Shown: positions 42,833 through 52,001 of the stretch, in pieces
How positions within the stretch are numbered: the stretch's first letter is position 1
Layout: each line of letters begins with the position of its first letter
DNA from: Nitrospinaceae bacterium
Lineage (GTDB): Bacteria > Nitrospinota > Nitrospinia > Nitrospinales > VA-1
NCBI GenBank assembly: GCA_029261655.1
Contig: JAJDAY010000005.1
Location: 1-64,000, forward strand
Direction: 5' to 3'
DNA length: 64,000 nucleotides
The notes under the pieces: generated by a model
The model's input: only the letters and a program-made list of their open reading frames with translations
The model's database searches: none
What the model was told of the DNA's origin: nothing
Program-made: the position numbers and the translations under genes

Positions 42833-43420
42833 GTGAAAAAGGATAAGAGCCAATTATCTCGAAGAAGATTTTTGCATTTTATTTTTGCCAGCGGTCTTAT
42901 TTTATTTTTTCTCTCCTTTTATAATTTCCTCTGGGCGCAGTCTATTAGTTCATCATCAGGGCCATCCTTTTCTGGATCAAGAGGCTCGAATGATGTTCAA
43001 ATCCTGCAAGACAAGATCAGTGGGTTGATAGAAGATATATCGCATTTGCAAAGCCAACTGAAATCAGAAATAGATATTCTTAAAGAGTTAAAGGATGAGT
43101 TGAAAAATGCGCCGAATAATTCCGCAAAAAAGAAGATTCAGGAAAAAATCCAAAAAGTTCAAAATAATATAAATGGATTGAATCAAAAAATTAATGGACT
43201 TCATTCAAAGATCAACAAGACTAAAAATAAATTACCTGCCGCGCAAGCAAAGGACCAAGCTCGAAATCAGGCTAAGTTGCGGCAAGCGAAGGAAAGATTG
43301 CAGAGTCAGATAGAAAGCCATGATTCCGGAACCATGAAAAATGCCTCCAGCTCTCAAAAAAGGGAACTGCTTAAAAGGGAAAAACCGCGAAAACCGGAAC
43401 CTAGTAGAGGCAGGAGATAA
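42833..43420 (+). CDS. exported coiled-coil protein with Tat-type signal
   Basis: A 195-residue protein of unknown function. The N-terminus has a twin-arginine motif 'LSRRRFLHF' before a hydrophobic stretch ('IFASGLILFFLSFYNFLWAQ'), which fits Tat export. The rest is a long, charged, probably continuous coiled coil ('LQDKISGLIEDISHLQSQLK'; 'INGLNQKINGLHSKINKTKN') with a basic C-terminus. No cofactor-binding site is visible, so the use of Tat would have to reflect folding before export or a partner. GTG start with CAGGAG ahead. Confidence 0.65.
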   Translation: MKKDKSQLSRRRFLHFIFASGLILFFLSFYNFLWAQSISSSSGPSFSGSRGSNDVQILQDKISGLIEDISHLQSQLKSEIDILKELKDELKNAPNNSAKKKIQEKIQKVQNNINGLNQKINGLHSKINKTKNKLPAAQAKDQARNQAKLRQAKERLQSQIESHDSGTMKNASSSQKRELLKREKPRKPEPSRGRR

Positions 43421-43440
43421 GGTCCCCAATAGACCTTTTG
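43419..43440 (+). terminator. weak terminator after the coiled-coil gene
   Basis: AAGGTC and GACCTT pair over a 7-base loop, followed by TTGCCCTTTT; short stem, broken T-run. Confidence 0.35.
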
Positions 43441-43476
43441 CCCTTTTGTCCATAAAGTCCGGGAATGTTGGAATAG

Positions 43477-43501
43477 AACTGTCCGATAATACCGGACGGT
43501 T
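43477..43501. repeat. hairpin repeat, copy 1
   Basis: AACTGTCCG and CGGACGGTT pair as a 9-bp stem around ATAATAC. A related segment outside the island at 55445 matches about 22 of 26 bases. It lies between the terminator and the osmC gene. Confidence 0.5.
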
Positions 43502-43576
43502 GAAGGATCACAAATTTTGACAGGTTGGTTTTTCTGCGAATATAATTTATAGGCTCCCACTGTGGAAAGGATAAAA

Positions 43577-44026
43577 ATGTCTGAGCATCGAGTAAAAGTG
43601 AAATGGGATCGTAGTACGGATGATTTCACCTATGAATCTTATAATCGCGATCATGCATTAACCTATGAGGGCGGCATCAAAATTAAAGCCTCAGCGGCTC
43701 CGGGGTTTCAGGGGAATCCCGACTATGTTGACCCTGAGGAATCGTTTGTCGGGGCGCTATCCAGCTGTCATATGCTGACTTTTTTGGCGATTTCCGCTAA
43801 AAAACGCCTGATAGTAGACTGCTATGAGGATGAGGCTGTGGGATTCCTGGAAAAGAATACGAACGGTAAGCTGGCTGTCACTCGCGCAACGCTTCGGCCA
43901 AAGGTGGTTTGGGGAGGTCATAAAACACCTACGATTGAAGAGATTGAAAAGATGCATGAGCATGCACACCATGCGTGTTTTATCGCCAATTCAGTATTGA
44001 CTGAGGTTTCTATCGAAATCAGATAG
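43577..44026 (+). CDS. OsmC/Ohr family peroxide-reductase-like protein
   Basis: A 149-residue OsmC-type protein. The two redox cysteines are visible in 'FVGALSSCHMLTFLAIS' and 'HAHHACFIANSVLTEVSI', with the family's 'YVDPEESFVGALSSC' run. OsmC proteins reduce organic hydroperoxides; this subgroup (about 150 residues, with 'HALTYEGGIKIKASAAPGF') is often annotated as OsmC family peroxiredoxin. ATG at 43577 follows AAGG at good spacing; an upstream GTG adds five residues. It is an unusual metabolic gene within the island's envelope and toxin cargo. Confidence 0.88.
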   Translation: MSEHRVKVKWDRSTDDFTYESYNRDHALTYEGGIKIKASAAPGFQGNPDYVDPEESFVGALSSCHMLTFLAISAKKRLIVDCYEDEAVGFLEKNTNGKLAVTRATLRPKVVWGGHKTPTIEEIEKMHEHAHHACFIANSVLTEVSIEIR

Positions 44027-44067
44027 TTATCTAACCCGCCCCAAGCAACCCAACTAGTGCGTTTGAC

Positions 44068-44125
44068 GCAGAACACAATTCTGTAACTTTGATCACAATA
44101 GAATGTGATGTCTTTCATTAGTGAA
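44068..44125 (+). promoter_or_regulatory. regulator promoter repeat with operator-like palindrome, copy 1
   Basis: Lies ahead of the Cro/CI-type regulator gene. It contains TCACAATAGAATGTGA (44093-44108), an inverted repeat of the TCACA/TGTGA type. About 58 bases of this region recur, diverged, at 53081-53139 outside the island. Autoregulation by the downstream HTH protein is the simplest inference. Confidence 0.5.
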
Positions 44126-44183
44126 AAGCAATTGGCTTGATATCCTTTGTCCGATATCATGTTATCTCTGGGAAATTCAGCTA

Positions 44184-44621
44184 ATGAGACCTACATCTAA
44201 TAAAAGCAATGGCTCGCAAGAAAATATCATAATTACGACAGTTGGAATGCGGTTAAAAATTTGGCGTAAGCATTCAAAGCTTAAACTGGTGCAGTTGTCT
44301 CAAAAAATTTGTATTTCCCAAGGTTCTCTTTCTGATCTTGAAAACAACAAATCATTACCTTCCGCCACGACCCTCGCCAATTTATGTAATTTCTCCAATC
44401 TAAATTTAAATTGGTTACTCACTGGGCGCGGTCAAATGATCCGCCAGGAACGGGACCTCGGCAATGAAGTAAATTTTCCACGAGAATATGCGAAGTTGAT
44501 GAGTGATCGAATTTTAAAAGAATTGATTGAAAAAGTCGTTCGTGTCTATCGAAGGGGTGACGCAGGCAAGCGGGCACATTTGGAAGGATTTTTGGTGGGA
44601 GCTGATCCTGATAATTCCTGA
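44184..44621 (+). CDS. XRE/Cro-CI family transcriptional regulator
   Basis: A 145-residue DNA-binding protein. The helix-turn-helix is in 'VGMRLKIWRKHSKLKLVQLS' and 'QKICISQGSLSDLENNKSLP', followed by 'NLNLNWLLTGRGQMI', the standard end of many phage-type repressor HTH domains. A short helical C-terminal part may dimerise. I use the ATG at 44184; the open frame extends 21 codons upstream without a signal. A palindrome lies about 80 bases ahead. It probably controls itself and perhaps island genes. Confidence 0.82.
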   Translation: MRPTSNKSNGSQENIIITTVGMRLKIWRKHSKLKLVQLSQKICISQGSLSDLENNKSLPSATTLANLCNFSNLNLNWLLTGRGQMIRQERDLGNEVNFPREYAKLMSDRILKELIEKVVRVYRRGDAGKRAHLEGFLVGADPDNS

Positions 44622-45147
44622 GTTGAGGACCATTGATTTTTCCTCCCACCATTCCTACTAACACCTGACAAACTTTCCTCACGCGTTTTGCACACTGAAA
44701 AATTCCTCACTAAATTATCCCTCGACATAACCACCTGAATTTTAAAGCTAACATAATTCTAATTTGACATCCCTTTGCCGATAGAATATTTTCGACATGC
44801 CAATATCTGTTTTATGACATAAATTTTCTACAAGGCAACTTTAATTTCCCTAAATCACGGGTTGCCGTTTTCAAGAACCCATCCTTCATCAAATTGCTTT
44901 CCGGGTTCTGGTTTTTCTTGAAGAAGTTCACAACTGAATATTTTCAGTTAATTTACTTTCCACCTTTGTTGCAGGGTTGAGGATGAACCGTTGCCGCGCC
45001 TTCCTGCCCACGCAATACACTACAGGGCAATCCCTGTGGCGAGTGCCCATGAATCATTTTTCCACCTAAGATAAGAGTTGGGCACGGCATCTGGCAGAAG
45101 ATTTTTAATCTGGATAATCTCTCTAACTAATCCTATTTCTAAGGCTG
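44622..45147. other. gene-less stretch before the NHL-RHS gene
   Basis: No gene supported. AT-rich; presumably holds the promoter of the toxin locus. A short inverted pair (AAGAACCC near 44873 and GGGTTCTGG near 44905) is the only structure noticed. Confidence 0.4.
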
Positions 45148-46941
45148 ATGAAAATGAAATTATTTCAAATTGCACTTCTTGCTTTGGTTCTTTTTTATTC
45201 AACACCCACCAAAGTTTCTGCCGATATTGGCACTTGGACGGAGGCCGTTGACTGCCCTGGTCGGTATTGGACCTCTGGAAATATAACCTGGGAGTCAATG
45301 CTTAAAAATTTAACTTGGTATTCCCTTGTCATGACGGGCGGACAGAATCCTAGACCACCAACGGCAATTTATTCCTCTGGATGGGACGCTGCAGGGTATC
45401 CCCACATGTGCCTTTATATGCCCAGTCAACCAACAAACAAGGCACATATTTGGTGTGGTATTGGTTGTCAAACCGCACATCCTTACGATCATACGACTGT
45501 TGAACCCGACCCTGATGCCGATTCGCAGGCTATGGCTTTCCGGTTTGCTGATGGTTCTCAAATTGATCCAGCGACAGGGAATACTATTCCGTACAACACC
45601 TTTGCGGAAACCCCGCCTTTTAAGAACGACGAAGTGAAAAATGGTGAAGCTGCAGAGTGCCCAGGATGTATTATCCATGTGGAAACGCAGGTTTTGGGCG
45701 AGCGGATTCCGGTTGTGGGGACACCTTTTAGTCTGAACTATGTATCCGAACGGATTTTCGATTTCCGGGCAAATTCCACTGTCAACATTCCTGTCACCGG
45801 ACCCACGGTTCCCGTCAATGTCATAAATTCGAAAGTAACGATTGAGGTTGTGGGCCAAATATTCGAGTTTGAACAACTGCCCGCTCCCAATATTACGTTA
45901 CCCTTCACCTGGGATGGATTGGATGCTCAGGGCTATCCGGTAGTTGGGCCAGTAGAGGCCGTTATCAAAATTGAAATGGAGTTTGACACCAACTTCGTGG
46001 CCGCTAGGGAATACGAGGTGGAATTCAATAGTTCCGATTTCAGAGGCATGGGGCTGGGCGGCTGGACTTTGGATCAACATCATTATTACAATCCCATGGA
46101 AAAAATACTGTATTTAGGCAATGGCGATCGCAGAAGCGATGAAAACATGAACTCGATCATCACCACCGCGATAGGCGGTGGAGGTTCTAATCCATCAAGT
46201 ATCGAGCAGCAGGGCCCTTTGGGCGTATCTTTTATTTATCCCGAAGGAGTCGTGGCCGACGATGCGGGAAATGTGTATGCGTCCGGTACATATCAATCCA
46301 TTATAGTGAGGTTGAATGCAGATGGCTCTGGAGAGCGAATTACCTCTGCTGGGGGTGGTTTTACTGGAGACGGTGGACCAGCAACTAATGCGAAGGTGAA
46401 TAACCCTAAAGGTTTGGCTCTGGATTCTCAGGGAAACCTCTATATTGCGGATACCTACAACCAGCGAGTTCGTAAGATCGACACCAACGGTATCATTTCT
46501 ACGATCGCGGGCAGTGGCCTCGCTATTTCGTGGGCGGGGGCTTTCGCTGGAGATGGTGGCCCTGCCACTAGCGCAAGGCTGAACAATCCTACTGATGTGG
46601 CCGTTGATTCAGCTGGCAACCTTTATATTTTAGACACTAATAATTACCGAATCCGCATGGTGGATACCAACGGTATCATTTCTACGGTAGCGGGAGACGG
46701 AACTTATCCTAGTAGTTCAATCTATGGAGAGGGTGGCCCGGCGGTCGATGCAAAAATAAGTCCCCAAGCCATTACCATTGATCCAAATGACAATCTGATC
46801 ATAGGTGGAGGATATTGGATTTTGAAAGTGGACAATGCCGGGATCATTTCTACATTGGCGGGAACCGGGCCAGATGACCGCACAACAGGTCCTTATGGCG
46901 ACGGAATCCTTGCCACGGATTCTGTCTTGAGTCCACTGTGA
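45148..46941 (+). CDS. NHL-RHS polymorphic toxin, N-terminal part (ends at an in-frame TGA)
   Basis: 597 residues ending at a TGA that lies inside an NHL repeat. Signal peptide 'MKMKLFQIALLALVLFYSTP', then a unique region with three nearby cysteines, an RHS-associated beta module ('CIIHVETQVLGERIPVVGTP' and 'GLGGWTLDQHHYYNP'), and a propeller of NHL repeats such as 'NNPKGLALDSQGNLYIADTY' and 'NNPTDVAVDSAGNLYILDTN'. The reading frame continues directly after the stop with 'MVFDENGNLFIAD', the expected continuation of the repeat 'SPL?MVFDENG', where glycine (GGA) would be usual. So this and the next entry are one gene of about 1,694 codons interrupted by a single base change. N-terminal export signals fit a secreted or surface RHS protein. 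Confidence 0.85.
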   Translation: MKMKLFQIALLALVLFYSTPTKVSADIGTWTEAVDCPGRYWTSGNITWESMLKNLTWYSLVMTGGQNPRPPTAIYSSGWDAAGYPHMCLYMPSQPTNKAHIWCGIGCQTAHPYDHTTVEPDPDADSQAMAFRFADGSQIDPATGNTIPYNTFAETPPFKNDEVKNGEAAECPGCIIHVETQVLGERIPVVGTPFSLNYVSERIFDFRANSTVNIPVTGPTVPVNVINSKVTIEVVGQIFEFEQLPAPNITLPFTWDGLDAQGYPVVGPVEAVIKIEMEFDTNFVAAREYEVEFNSSDFRGMGLGGWTLDQHHYYNPMEKILYLGNGDRRSDENMNSIITTAIGGGGSNPSSIEQQGPLGVSFIYPEGVVADDAGNVYASGTYQSIIVRLNADGSGERITSAGGGFTGDGGPATNAKVNNPKGLALDSQGNLYIADTYNQRVRKIDTNGIISTIAGSGLAISWAGAFAGDGGPATSARLNNPTDVAVDSAGNLYILDTNNYRIRMVDTNGIISTVAGDGTYPSSSIYGEGGPAVDAKISPQAITIDPNDNLIIGGGYWILKVDNAGIISTLAGTGPDDRTTGPYGDGILATDSVLSPL

Positions 46942-49900
46942 ATGGTTTTTGATGAAAATGGCAACCTGTTTATTGCCGACTCTATTTATGTTGGAGGGAT
47001 TACTCGAGATAGGATTCGTGTTATCGATTCAACAGGCATTGTCAACACCGTAGGTGGTTCAACCCGTGGGGGGAGTGGTGTAGGAGACAACGGCCCTCCA
47101 GCAAACGCCCAATTTAACTTTCCGAACAAAATTACGCTTGATACCGAAGGCAACCTGTTTATTGCCGAAAAGCAAAGTAGCAGGATTCGTAGAATCGTGA
47201 ATCCTCTTTCAGGGTTTTCCGGTGCCGATGTCGTTCTTGCCTCTGAAGACGGCACCGAGCTGTACCTGTTTGACCCTAATGGAAGACATCTCAAAACAAT
47301 CAACTCCTCTACTGGTGCAGATGTCTGGGTGCATGCTTACGACACGGAGGGTCTTTTAACAACCATCACGGATGGTGATGGCGACGTGACCACCTTCCAA
47401 CGGGATGTGAATGGCAACCCCACGGGAATAACTTCCGCAGACGGTCAAACCACGGTGCTTGCACTCGATGTAAATGGGTATCTGAACGGCATCACCAACC
47501 CGGCAAACGAAACCAATTTGTTCGAGTACACAGCCTATGGTCTGATGACCAAACGTACCGATCCGAGACTCAACGATTCCATTTACACCTATAGCTCTGA
47601 GGGCAAGTTGACCCAGGATCTTGATCCTGCAGGTGGCACGCAAACACTGGCACGTACCGGGACTAACGACAACTACACCGTCACCAACACCACAGCCATG
47701 GGGCGCGTGTCAAGCTTTGGAGTGGACAACGACATTGTGGGCGCCGAGAACCTGCGCACCACCACCGATCCCAGTGGGTTTTCTACCACAACATTATTGG
47801 GCACCGATCAAAGCCAAGCCATCACCACACCCGATGGCACCCAAACGCTAATCACCACCAACCCCGATCCGCGCTTCGGCATGCAGGCCCCCATCAGTAA
47901 CCTAACCGTTACTACACCCGGCGGTCTTATCTCAACTCTCACCACCACGCGAAATGTGACCCTCGCCGACCCTGTCGATCCGCTCAGCCTTCTCACACAG
48001 ACCGACACGCTCAATCTGAATGGACGTGCATTCACCAGTGTGTTTGATAAGAACCTGCTCAAGGTCACGGATATAACGCCAGTGGGGCGGACGACCACAG
48101 CATTTGTGGACAGTCAAGGTCGTATTCTGACGCAACAGGTTCCAAATCTGGATGACACTCTATTTGGTTACGATACGCGGGGTCGTTTGAACACGGTCAC
48201 ACAAAGTACGGGACCGACCGAGCGGGCAAGTTCGATTGCCTACAATACGGCAGGTTTTATTGATAGCATCATTGACCCTGAATCACGGGTTGTGAGCTTT
48301 CAATATGATCTTACGGGCCGGGTCACCAAACAGATTCTGCCCGACTTGCGCGAGATCAATTTCACTTACGATGCTAATGGCAATGTTGGGTCGATCACAC
48401 CTCCCGGTAGACCTACTCACGTGTTTAATTACACGGCTGTGAATCTGGAATCCGACTACACTCCGCCGGTGGTTACAGGTTCCGGCACCAACGCCACCGT
48501 TTTCACATATAACTTGGACAAGCAACTCACGTTGATCACACGGCCCGATGCCCAGACTGTCGCCTTGAATTACGACACGGGCGGACGGCTCAGCAATGTG
48601 GTCATCCCTCGTGGCACGACCAACTATTCTTATTTTCCGACCACAGGTAACCTTTCCTCCATCACAGCACCCGATGCAGGCACGTTGACGTTTGCTTATG
48701 ACGGGTCCTTACTGAATAGTTCGACATGGACAGGTACGGTAGCAGGTAGCGTGACTCGTACTTATGACAACGATTTCCGCGTGACATCAAGAAGCGTCAA
48801 CGGAGGAAATACGATTGCCTTCGGTTATGACAATGACAGTTTGTTGACCGTAGCCGGGGCAGAAACGTTGGCTTATGATCCGACCAACGGTCTTCTTACA
48901 GGGACTACCTTGGGCATAGTGACGGATTCTTTGACTTACAACGGCTTTGCGGAAGTGAATAGTTACACCGCCAACGTCAGTGGTTCTCCCGTATTCTCAA
49001 ACTCTTTTGTGCGGGATAAACTGGGACGGATTTCTCAGAAAACTGAAACCGTTCAAGGTGTGACGCATGTGTTCGACTACACCTACGACACCGCAGGGCG
49101 GTTGACTGATGTGGATAGAGACAGCCTGCCGTTTGCGTCCTACACCTATGACAGCAACGGAAACCGCTTGAACAACGGTGCCGTATATGACGATCAGGAT
49201 CGCCTGCTATCTCAAGGGACAGCCACCTACACCTACACGGCCAATGGTGAACTCCTGACCAAGACGGATGCCTCAGGAACCACGACTTACAGCTATGATG
49301 TACTCGGCAACTTGATTTCGGTAATTTTGCCATCAGGCACAACCATTGAATATGTGGTCGATGGGAGAAATCGTCGGATCGGTAAAAAAGTTAATGGTAC
49401 ACTGGAACGTAGCTGGCTTTACAAAGATGGTTTAAACCCCGTCGCCGAGTTGGATGGCAGCGGCGCAGTTGTATCTCGGTTTGTGTATGCTACTAGATCG
49501 AATGTTCCAGACTTCATTATTAAGGGAGGAAATACTTATAGGGTTGTAAGCGATCATCTTGGCAGTCCACACTTGGTGGTCGATACAACTACTGGAACTG
49601 TCATTCAATCTATGGATTTTGACGAGTTTGGCCAAGTTACTGGTGATACCAATCCTGAGTTTCAGCCCTTTGGATTTGTAGGTGGGCTATATGATGCTGA
49701 CACCAAACTGGTCCGTTTTGGCGCACGAGATTATGATGCAGAAACAGGTCGATGGACCAATAAAGATCCGATTCGATTTGCTGGTGACGGCCCAAATCTA
49801 TATGGCTATACGTTGAATAACCCCGTTAACTTTATTGATCCAAGCGGATTGGCTACAGGAGATTGGTGGGATGTGCCAGCAAACTATGACAGAGCCAAAG

Positions 49901-50232
49901 AAATTGGACAAGAGGAATTAGCAAAAAGACCTCTTTCACGCAATGATATGGGGGATGCAAAGAGACATTCTGAGTGGATGAGGAGAACAGCTGAAGAGAC
50001 TAATACCTTTACAGCTTGGGCTGCAGGTACAGGCTATGAAATAAAAGGCCTATTCAAGGGACAACCGTTGAATGAAATGCGCATGGATTTACATAATAAC
50101 TCGGTTGGTAGAGAGGCTGGAAGAAATGGAACATCTGTTAATTCAAATGATTTGAAAACTATCAATTCATTTAATTCAATCTATGATTCGTATTTAAAAT
50201 TTAGCAACTTCTTTTCGGTGTGTGAAAAATGA
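46942..50232 (+). CDS. RHS-repeat polymorphic toxin, C-terminal part with variable tip
   Basis: 1,096 residues in the same frame as the preceding entry. The last two NHL repeats are followed by more than 20 YD repeats ('FEYTAYGLMTKRTDPRLND'; 'YDTAGRLTDVDRDSLPFAS'), which wrap into an RHS cocoon, then the RHS core end '[20 protein letters not shown]' and 'NPVNFIDPSGL' (about residue 966). The last 125 residues are the variable tip, with 'MGDAKRHSEWMRRTAEET' and 'MRMDLHNNSVGREAGRNG'; the RHxxW...MDLHNN pattern resembles a tip domain found in other polymorphic toxins (DUF6973-like, recalled, not searched) and could be a hydrolase. No start signal is expected at the ATG after the stop; it may be expressed only by readthrough or reinitiation. 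Its stop overlaps the next gene. Confidence 0.85.
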   Translation: MVFDENGNLFIADSIYVGGITRDRIRVIDSTGIVNTVGGSTRGGSGVGDNGPPANAQFNFPNKITLDTEGNLFIAEKQSSRIRRIVNPLSGFSGADVVLASEDGTELYLFDPNGRHLKTINSSTGADVWVHAYDTEGLLTTITDGDGDVTTFQRDVNGNPTGITSADGQTTVLALDVNGYLNGITNPANETNLFEYTAYGLMTKRTDPRLNDSIYTYSSEGKLTQDLDPAGGTQTLARTGTNDNYTVTNTTAMGRVSSFGVDNDIVGAENLRTTTDPSGFSTTTLLGTDQSQAITTPDGTQTLITTNPDPRFGMQAPISNLTVTTPGGLISTLTTTRNVTLADPVDPLSLLTQTDTLNLNGRAFTSVFDKNLLKVTDITPVGRTTTAFVDSQGRILTQQVPNLDDTLFGYDTRGRLNTVTQSTGPTERASSIAYNTAGFIDSIIDPESRVVSFQYDLTGRVTKQILPDLREINFTYDANGNVGSITPPGRPTHVFNYTAVNLESDYTPPVVTGSGTNATVFTYNLDKQLTLITRPDAQTVALNYDTGGRLSNVVIPRGTTNYSYFPTTGNLSSITAPDAGTLTFAYDGSLLNSSTWTGTVAGSVTRTYDNDFRVTSRSVNGGNTIAFGYDNDSLLTVAGAETLAYDPTNGLLTGTTLGIVTDSLTYNGFAEVNSYTANVSGSPVFSNSFVRDKLGRISQKTETVQGVTHVFDYTYDTAGRLTDVDRDSLPFASYTYDSNGNRLNNGAVYDDQDRLLSQGTATYTYTANGELLTKTDASGTTTYSYDVLGNLISVILPSGTTIEYVVDGRNRRIGKKVNGTLERSWLYKDGLNPVAELDGSGAVVSRFVYATRSNVPDFIIKGGNTYRVVSDHLGSPHLVVDTTTGTVIQSMDFDEFGQVTGDTNPEFQPFGFVGGLYDADTKLVRFGARDYDAETGRWTNKDPIRFAGDGPNLYGYTLNNPVNFIDPSGLATGDWWDVPANYDRAKEIGQEELAKRPLSRNDMGDAKRHSEWMRRTAEETNTFTAWAAGTGYEIKGLFKGQPLNEMRMDLHNNSVGREAGRNGTSVNSNDLKTINSFNSIYDSYLKFSNFFSVCEK

Positions 50233-50579
50233 AGCAAAATTTTATTACTAATTGTTTCATTGGGTTTCTAGGAATCCTCCTTGCCTGCACTCAATATAAA
50301 GGCGAGATTGAGCTAATTAATAATGCTGAACAATTGATTTCTCATGCGGAGATAAAAGTTTGTAATCAAACTTTGGTATTCGAAAATATTGAGCCGAATC
50401 AGAGGGTCGTGGGGCAATTTAAAATTTCTTCTGATTGCTATTACGAAGTTAAAATTCAGTTTTCTGGAGGAGGCTCCTTAAGTGAGGAGATTGGTTATGT
50501 TGCGGATGGTTTTAATATAAGCAATAGAATCCTCATTGAGAAATCAAAAATTAGTATCGAGTTAATTAAAATTGAATAA
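50229..50579 (+). CDS. lipoprotein, candidate immunity protein for the RHS tip
   Basis: A 116-residue lipoprotein (lipobox 'GILLAC') whose ATG overlaps the RHS stop codon (ATGA). The mature part is a small beta-rich domain with two further cysteines ('IKVCNQTLVFENIEPNQ' and 'SSDCYYEVKIQF'). In polymorphic-toxin loci the gene directly after the toxin commonly encodes immunity, and a lipid-anchored protein would act in the periplasm, which suggests the tip attacks a periplasmic or envelope target. Not similar to an immunity family I recognise. Composition is AT-rich compared with the RHS core but similar to the tip. Confidence 0.68.
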   Translation: MKQNFITNCFIGFLGILLACTQYKGEIELINNAEQLISHAEIKVCNQTLVFENIEPNQRVVGQFKISSDCYYEVKIQFSGGGSLSEEIGYVADGFNISNRILIEKSKISIELIKIE

Positions 50580-50673
50580 ATACACAGTTACGGTATTCAC
50601 CTGACCGTTTTCCTTCAAAAGCAAAATTGTTTCCCGTAGCTATAATTTTTTTTGCCCCTTCCAAATAAGAAAT

Positions 50674-51657
50674 CTACCGTTCGCATCCTACACCTACACA
50701 GCAAATGGTGAGCTACTGACCAAGGCAAATGGCTCAGGAACCACCACATACAACTATGATGTACTTGGCAACCTGATTTCGGTGATTTTGCCCTCCGGCA
50801 CAACCATTGAATATTTGGTTGATGGGAGAAATCGTCGGATCGGTAAAAAAGTAAATGGTACACTGGAAAGAGCGTGGCTGTACAAGGATGGCCTTAACCC
50901 CGTTGCTGAGCTGGATGGTGAGGGGACAGTGATTTCTCGTTTCGTCTACGCCACTCGCGCCAACGTGCCGGACTTCATCACCAAGGGAGGAAATACATAT
51001 CGAATAATTTCAGATCATTTAGGAAGTCCAAGACTAGTTGTTGACACTACTACTGGAACCGTTGCCCAGGTGATGGATTACGACGAATGGGGTGATGTTA
51101 TTGCGGATACCAACCCTGAATTTCAGCCTTTCGGTTTTGCTGGTGGTCTATTTGATTCTGACACACAATTAGTTCGCTTTGGTGCAAGGGATTATGACGC
51201 TGAGATTGGAAGATGGATAAGTAAAGATCCGATTCGGTTTTCGGGAGGAGATACAAATCTATTTGGTTACGTGTTTAATGATCCAATTAATTTTTTCGAT
51301 CCAATTGGGCTAATAGGATTTGATGCTTTCGGACATAACGTAGATTTCAAGTTAAGTTTTACCTTTTTACCAATTAACATTGAAATCGACCTTGATGAAG
51401 ATGGTTTAGATTTCACTTTTAATGGAGTATTTCCTCCGGTTTCTGCTGGGGCTGGTTTGAGTATTAATATTGACCCACCTGACAAATGCGAGGGGTTCTA
51501 TCCAATATTTTTTGGAAGAGGAAAGGAGAATAGTTTTGGAACAAATGTGAAATTTGATCTAGAGACAGGAAAAATAGATGTACAAGGTTTAAGTATTTCT
51601 GTTGGACATTCTATTGGAATCCCTTTTGGTATTATTATTCCGAATATTTTTAATTGA
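50674..51657 (+). pseudogene. orphan RHS tip cassette (no start codon region)
   Basis: 328 codons open from the point where similarity to the main RHS gene begins ('[17 protein letters not shown]'). The sequence runs parallel to residues of the main gene ('[20 protein letters not shown]'; '[20 protein letters not shown]') up to '[11 protein letters not shown]', then diverges completely into a 120-residue tip of beta-rich sequence ('[20 protein letters not shown]'; '[18 protein letters not shown]'). The join skips about 90 bases between two YTY-coding repeats in the main gene. No promoter or ribosome binding site precedes it. Such orphan tips serve as reservoirs that can replace the active tip by recombination across the shared core; activity of the new tip is unknown. 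Confidence 0.75.
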
Positions 51658-51690
51658 AATTAGGGTAATTCAATTTTTTGAGATTTAACT

Positions 51691-51933
51691 ATGAGAGTAT
51701 TATTTGAAAGTTTGGTTTGTATATTAATTATATTTTTGGGGATAATTGAAATATATGGGACAAATAAAAAATGGCCGATGCTCGTCGATCCACCTAAAAA
51801 ATTTTCTCATGTATATTCTCATTCACTGTTAAAAAAATATTTCGGACAAAAATTTCTTATTTTTTACAATTATTTTTTAGGGTTTTCTTTCATATCTTTT
51901 GGATGCTACGGACTCTGGCTTGTAATAAATTAA
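51691..51933 (+). CDS. small two-helix membrane protein, candidate cognate immunity of the orphan tip
   Basis: An 80-residue protein with hydrophobic segments at about 3-23 and 56-77 and a short basic loop between them ('PKKFSHVYSHSLLKKYFGQK'). It starts 33 bases after the orphan tip. Position right after a tip and small size fit an immunity gene, and a membrane location would fit a toxin acting at the inner membrane. Nothing else supports the role. AT-rich composition like the tip. ATG with GAG ahead; weak ribosome binding site. Confidence 0.55.
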   Translation: MRVLFESLVCILIIFLGIIEIYGTNKKWPMLVDPPKKFSHVYSHSLLKKYFGQKFLIFYNYFLGFSFISFGCYGLWLVIN

Positions 51934-52001
51934 GGTTTTGACACATTTTTCAGTGCGATATTTCCCCCATTTCATTGCAGGCTTTCTCGTTTTTTCCTGA
52001 T

